Shown here piece after piece: positions 60,561-64,000 of a stretch of DNA of 64,000 nucleotides. A program made the position numbers and the translations under genes. The DNA is from Himantopus leucocephalus. Taxonomy: Eukaryota; Chordata; Aves; Charadriiformes; Recurvirostridae. The stretch covers positions 8,104,746 through 8,168,745 of the forward strand of contig RSEF01000014.1 in the NCBI GenBank assembly GCA_003993805.1, given 5' to 3'. The notes under the pieces are model-generated. The model did no database searches. It saw nothing but the letters and a program-made list of their open reading frames with translations, and was not told where the DNA came from. Numbering within the stretch: position 1 is the first letter of the stretch; every line of letters starts with the position of its first letter.

Positions 60561-63500
60561 CCTTGGGATCGCGGAGGCCGCAATCAGAAGGACCAGGGAG
60601 GGACCTTTGTGTGCGATGTTGGTCCTTCTGCAAACGCTGTGGTGTGGGGCTCGGCTCCTCCGGGTCAGGGCATACGGTGTCCTCTCATCTCTGGTTGTCC
60701 CTGCCTGTCTGCTCGCTGCCTTTAGCCCCCACTTATCTCACCTTCTGCCTTCCACCTTCCCCGCAGTCCCAGCGTTCCCGCTGCCCTCCGGAGCCAAGCT
60801 TCCTCCCCTAAACACCCAGGAGGCTCTGCCCCATGTGTCCTACCACCCCTTCCCTAAATTCCTTTTACCATGCGGCTGTTTTACCCCAGGAAAGCTGCCT
60901 GGCCCTGCAGCCGAGCTCTGCGGGGCTCCTGGGCTCAGCTCTGGGGCCGAGGTGATGGCACTGGGCTGTGACCTGGCTCCGAGGTCGCCAGCCGGCATTC
61001 CTGGGTGCACGCCAGCGCTAAACCCAGGACACCTCGCACCCAGCTGGTCTCTGCTTCCAGCATCTGCTCCAGCCTCTCTCCTCCCGATAATGTCTCCCTC
61101 ATGGGCAGCTCTCGGTGTCGGGCAGCAGCCGGCAGGCAGGGACGTGGTGTGCATCTCCCGGGAGACGCTCCCCCATCCTCAGTTTGGGGGAGAGAACTGG
61201 AGGGAGTGGAAATCAGCAGCCAGTTCAGGGGTGTGATGGGCGCTCAGGATGGCAAGGAGAGACCCCCCCGGTGCCTCGGGGGCTTGGGGGACTGCGCTGC
61301 TCTCATATCACCCATTGCTGGAAGGGTCCAGCCTGGCGTGATCCCGGCATCCCTGGGGCTCGTGGCTGGAGCAGCGAGAGCTATGGCAGGGCTGCCCCAC
61401 CTCCGCACGGCTGTTTAAAAGTGGATGCACAATGGTATGGAAGTGATGACGGGGAAGGAGATGTGATGAGAGATGCCCCAGCCGGGAGGTGCCCGGCCAG
61501 CTGGGCTGGCTCCATCGGGCTGAGGTGCGGAGCTCCAGTGTGGCACGATGCGGTGGGGCCGGTGTGGCATGGTGCAGTGCGGCCGGTGTGGCACGGGGCA
61601 CTGCTGTAACTGGAAACAGGCTGTAAGCAGACCCGGGGCCAGCCGGTGACCGCAGACCTGCCTGGAGACAGCGGAGCTGCCGCCCCGGGAGCTCTGCCCT
61701 GCCGATGCTGGTGCTCCGAAGGTACAGTCCTGGGCAGCCACGTGTCATGCCGGGCTGCGGCGGGTGAAGCAGAACTTTGGTGGCCAAAGCCTCCCTCCCC
61801 TTTCTGCATCCAGCCCTGGCATGTCCCTAGGCTGCAGCGGTGGGACAGGGGCTGCCCTGGGCTGTGTCCCTAGGGTGAGGTGGCTTTCTCTGGCTCAGCC
61901 ACGTGGCTGGAGCTGTTCAGGGGTGGTGGGGTCAGAGGATGCTCTGGGCATCTTCTCCCAGAGTCCCCAGTATCCATCGCCACCCCAGGGAGTCCCTCGC
62001 TGCCAGGTTTTGCACCCACGGTCCCTCCCCTGTCCTGCTGCTGGATGCGGCCATGCCCAGACACCCTGGAAACAGCCCCAAGTGTCGGTGCCCCATGGAT
62101 TGGAGTTCATGGCTCTGGGTTCCTCCTCTGTCCCCCAGCATCTGCCACTATCCCGCTGCACCTGGGCACAAACGCCCCTTTCCCAGCTTCGCCGTGCCAA
62201 ACGTGGGCGGTAAACACTATGCCCATGGGTGAAGAAGCTGGGGAGGTGGGGGGGGCATCCAGTATGGGGCTGGGAACTGTGGAAGGCAGCCCCCTGCGTG
62301 GGGTGAAGCCAGCTGGGCTGAGGCCAGGCTGCCCACTCTCTCTTGCTCTCCCTTCCTCCGTGTCTCCTCTCGGAGAGCCTTTATCGCGGGCAGGCACCAT
62401 GGGCACAGCCGTGGCAATGGCACAGGGAGCCCTGCCAGCACCACCAGTCCCTCCTCTGCCCTGCCCAGCTCGGCCAAGGGTGGCAGAGACAGAGTTAGGG
62501 ACCACTGAGGGCAGTGGGATGGAGGTGGGAACCTGCAGCAGCTTCTTGTCAGCCATCCCCTTGCTGTCCGTCAGCAGCCAAGGAAGGGGCTGTGTCCGTG
62601 GTGGTTCCCCGCCACATCGTAGTGCCCAGGCGTCGCTCTGTGCACCAGGAGGAGGGATGGTGCAGTGTTGTGGGCAGGGCAGGCTCCGTTGGCCCCGTAC
62701 GGCACGGTGGCAATGGCAGATGTGTGTGTGGACCATGCCAGTGCCATGGCGGGATTCCTGAGAGGCGATGCTCCCCGTGGGTTGGGCTCTGCTGACGCTC
62801 TTTCCCACTGGTCCCATGTTTGTGTCACCCCATAGACCCTCTCCTGGTTCCTGCTGGGTGCCTCCTCTCCTGCTCTGTCCCTCTGCTCTCCCTGCAGCTC
62901 CAGGGCAACCTCCCTCTGTGCAGACTGCACCGGGGTGTCTCCGGCCCAGAAATTAACGCAGGGAGGAGGCCAAAGCCATCAGGTCATAGCTGATACCCCC
63001 TCCACTGCCAACGTGGCAGGGAGGGACCGGGCTGGGGAGAAGACAGCGCCGTGGGGTGCCAGCCATGGGGCTCCCCTGGTCCTGGGGAGGGCCAATGGGT
63101 TCAGTCCAGTGACTGCTCCCGGTTCTTGGGTTGCCCCAGCTGCTGCACATCTGGATGCTGATGCTGCTCCTCCTCTGGGTCTCCCCAAATGCACCCTGTG
63201 AAGGGATGGAGTAGGTGCTGCCCCTGCACGCACAGCTCCTGCTGCCGTCGGCAGGAGATCGCGCAGGGCAGCAAGTTTCCCACCGCCGCTGCTTAAACTT
63301 TCATGAACCTGCAGTCGCAGGGATCCAGCCCTGGCATTAACATTTGATGTGGTCATGCTGTGTCTGGGCACGTGCGTGTGCAAACACCTCCGGCGCTGCC
63401 ATGGGGCACACGTGTGGCACAAGCAAACCCCCTCGCCAGCTGCATGTGGGCATGCACAGCACCCTGCGTGCACCTGCAACGTGCGTAGCACAGCATGGCG

Positions 63501-64000
63501 GGTACCCCCACGGGCTCCTGGCTCCTTTCTGCTTCCCAGCAGGGCTGTGGGATTTGGTCTGGTGTTGGGTTCCTCCTCTGCAGCGCTCGCCTTGGCTGTG
63601 CTCCCAGTGCTGGGGTGGCGTGTGCCTTGGGCTCCGCAAAATTGTCTCCTCTCTCTTGGTGCCGCCGTTTGGCTTTCCAGGGTCAAATGGGTTCCTGTGC
63701 TGCATCCTCCTCCGTGTTGGCCGGAGGAAGAGGCTGATTCCCCAGGGTGCTCCGAGGTGTGGGGAGGTGGCAGGGTCCGGTTTTGGGGTGGTGACAGTAC
63801 TCTGTGCTGTCCCCTTCAGCGTCCCACCGGGGGATGCTCCCCGCTGGGTGGTCCAGGTGCTCCCCTGCACCCGCCACGGGGGCCCTTTCCTGCTCCTTCG
63901 GAAAAGTCTCGTGGCCGGAGTGGTGCATCCCTTACATTATTCATGCCGCTGCGAGCCCCGGCGGTTGGGTTACAGCCGGAGCCGAGCCACCAGCACTGCA
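60560..64000. other. GC-rich intergenic sequence, no exon recognised
   Basis: Many overlapping open frames occur on both strands because stop codons are rare in this GC-rich DNA. None resembles a known protein, and none looks like MYO15A motor or N-terminal sequence. It is probably upstream of, or within the 5' non-coding part of, MYO15A. Confidence 0.45.
61538..61606. repeat. 24-bp tandem repeat, about three copies
   Basis: Units starting gtgtggcac or gtgtggcat begin at 61538, 61562 and 61586, an exact period of 24 bp with a few mismatches; the third copy is partial. A short GC-rich minisatellite. Confidence 0.75.

Noticed and set aside
61880..62761. 293-codon frame that might be a MYO15A N-terminal exon
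   Set aside because: It lacks the lysine-rich start and tyrosine/proline-rich sequence expected of MYO15A, and equally long frames occur on the opposite strand.
1..64000. tRNA or rRNA genes, CRISPR arrays, prophage or bacterial-type systems
   Set aside because: I saw no cloverleaf with A/B boxes, rRNA core sequence or regularly spaced repeats; the window is typical vertebrate nuclear DNA.

Overview
The window looks like nuclear DNA of a bird. Its genes are split into short exons by mostly small introns, CpG-rich promoters separate divergent gene pairs, and the only interspersed repeats I recognise are CR1 LINE fragments, some with the typical ATTCTGTG-type tail. A non-avian sauropsid is possible but less likely, given the compact introns. 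Gene content and order match the human 17p11.2 block TOM1L2 - DRC3 - ATPAF2 - GID4 - DRG2 - (MYO15A).

Layout. From 1 to about 10.6 kb there is no recognisable coding sequence; by synteny it should be the first intron of TOM1L2 on the minus strand, whose first exon would fall in or near the sequence gap 10886-11215. A CpG-rich promoter with four inverted CCAAT boxes and a near-consensus RFX X-box (11290-11700) precedes DRC3 (plus strand, 12 coding exons, 522 aa). ATPAF2 (minus strand, 8 exons, 288 aa) lies tail-to-tail with DRC3. ATPAF2 and GID4 (plus strand, 6 exons, 225 aa) are head-to-head over a 0.5 kb shared promoter containing an 84-bp perfect duplication around a single N. DRG2 (plus strand, 13 exons, 364 aa) follows. 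The last 6.5 kb has no recognisable exon. It should be the DRG2-MYO15A intergenic region or MYO15A upstream sequence, and holds a candidate regulatory island at 59.2-60.5 kb.

The genes serve separate functions: axonemal dynein regulation (DRC3), assembly of mitochondrial F1-ATPase (ATPAF2), Pro/N-degron recognition by the CTLH ubiquitin ligase (GID4) and a ribosome-associated GTPase (DRG2). All four reading frames can be reconstructed in full from genomic exons with no break.

The most notable result of the hunt is three U12-type (minor spliceosome) introns in two neighbouring genes. Two are AT-AC introns in DRC3, each with a perfect ATATCCTT 5' splice site and a well-placed branch-point motif. 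One is a 194-bp GT-AG U12-type intron in DRG2. I found no novel mobile or defence-like system; the rest is conventional vertebrate sequence plus several assembly-related oddities.
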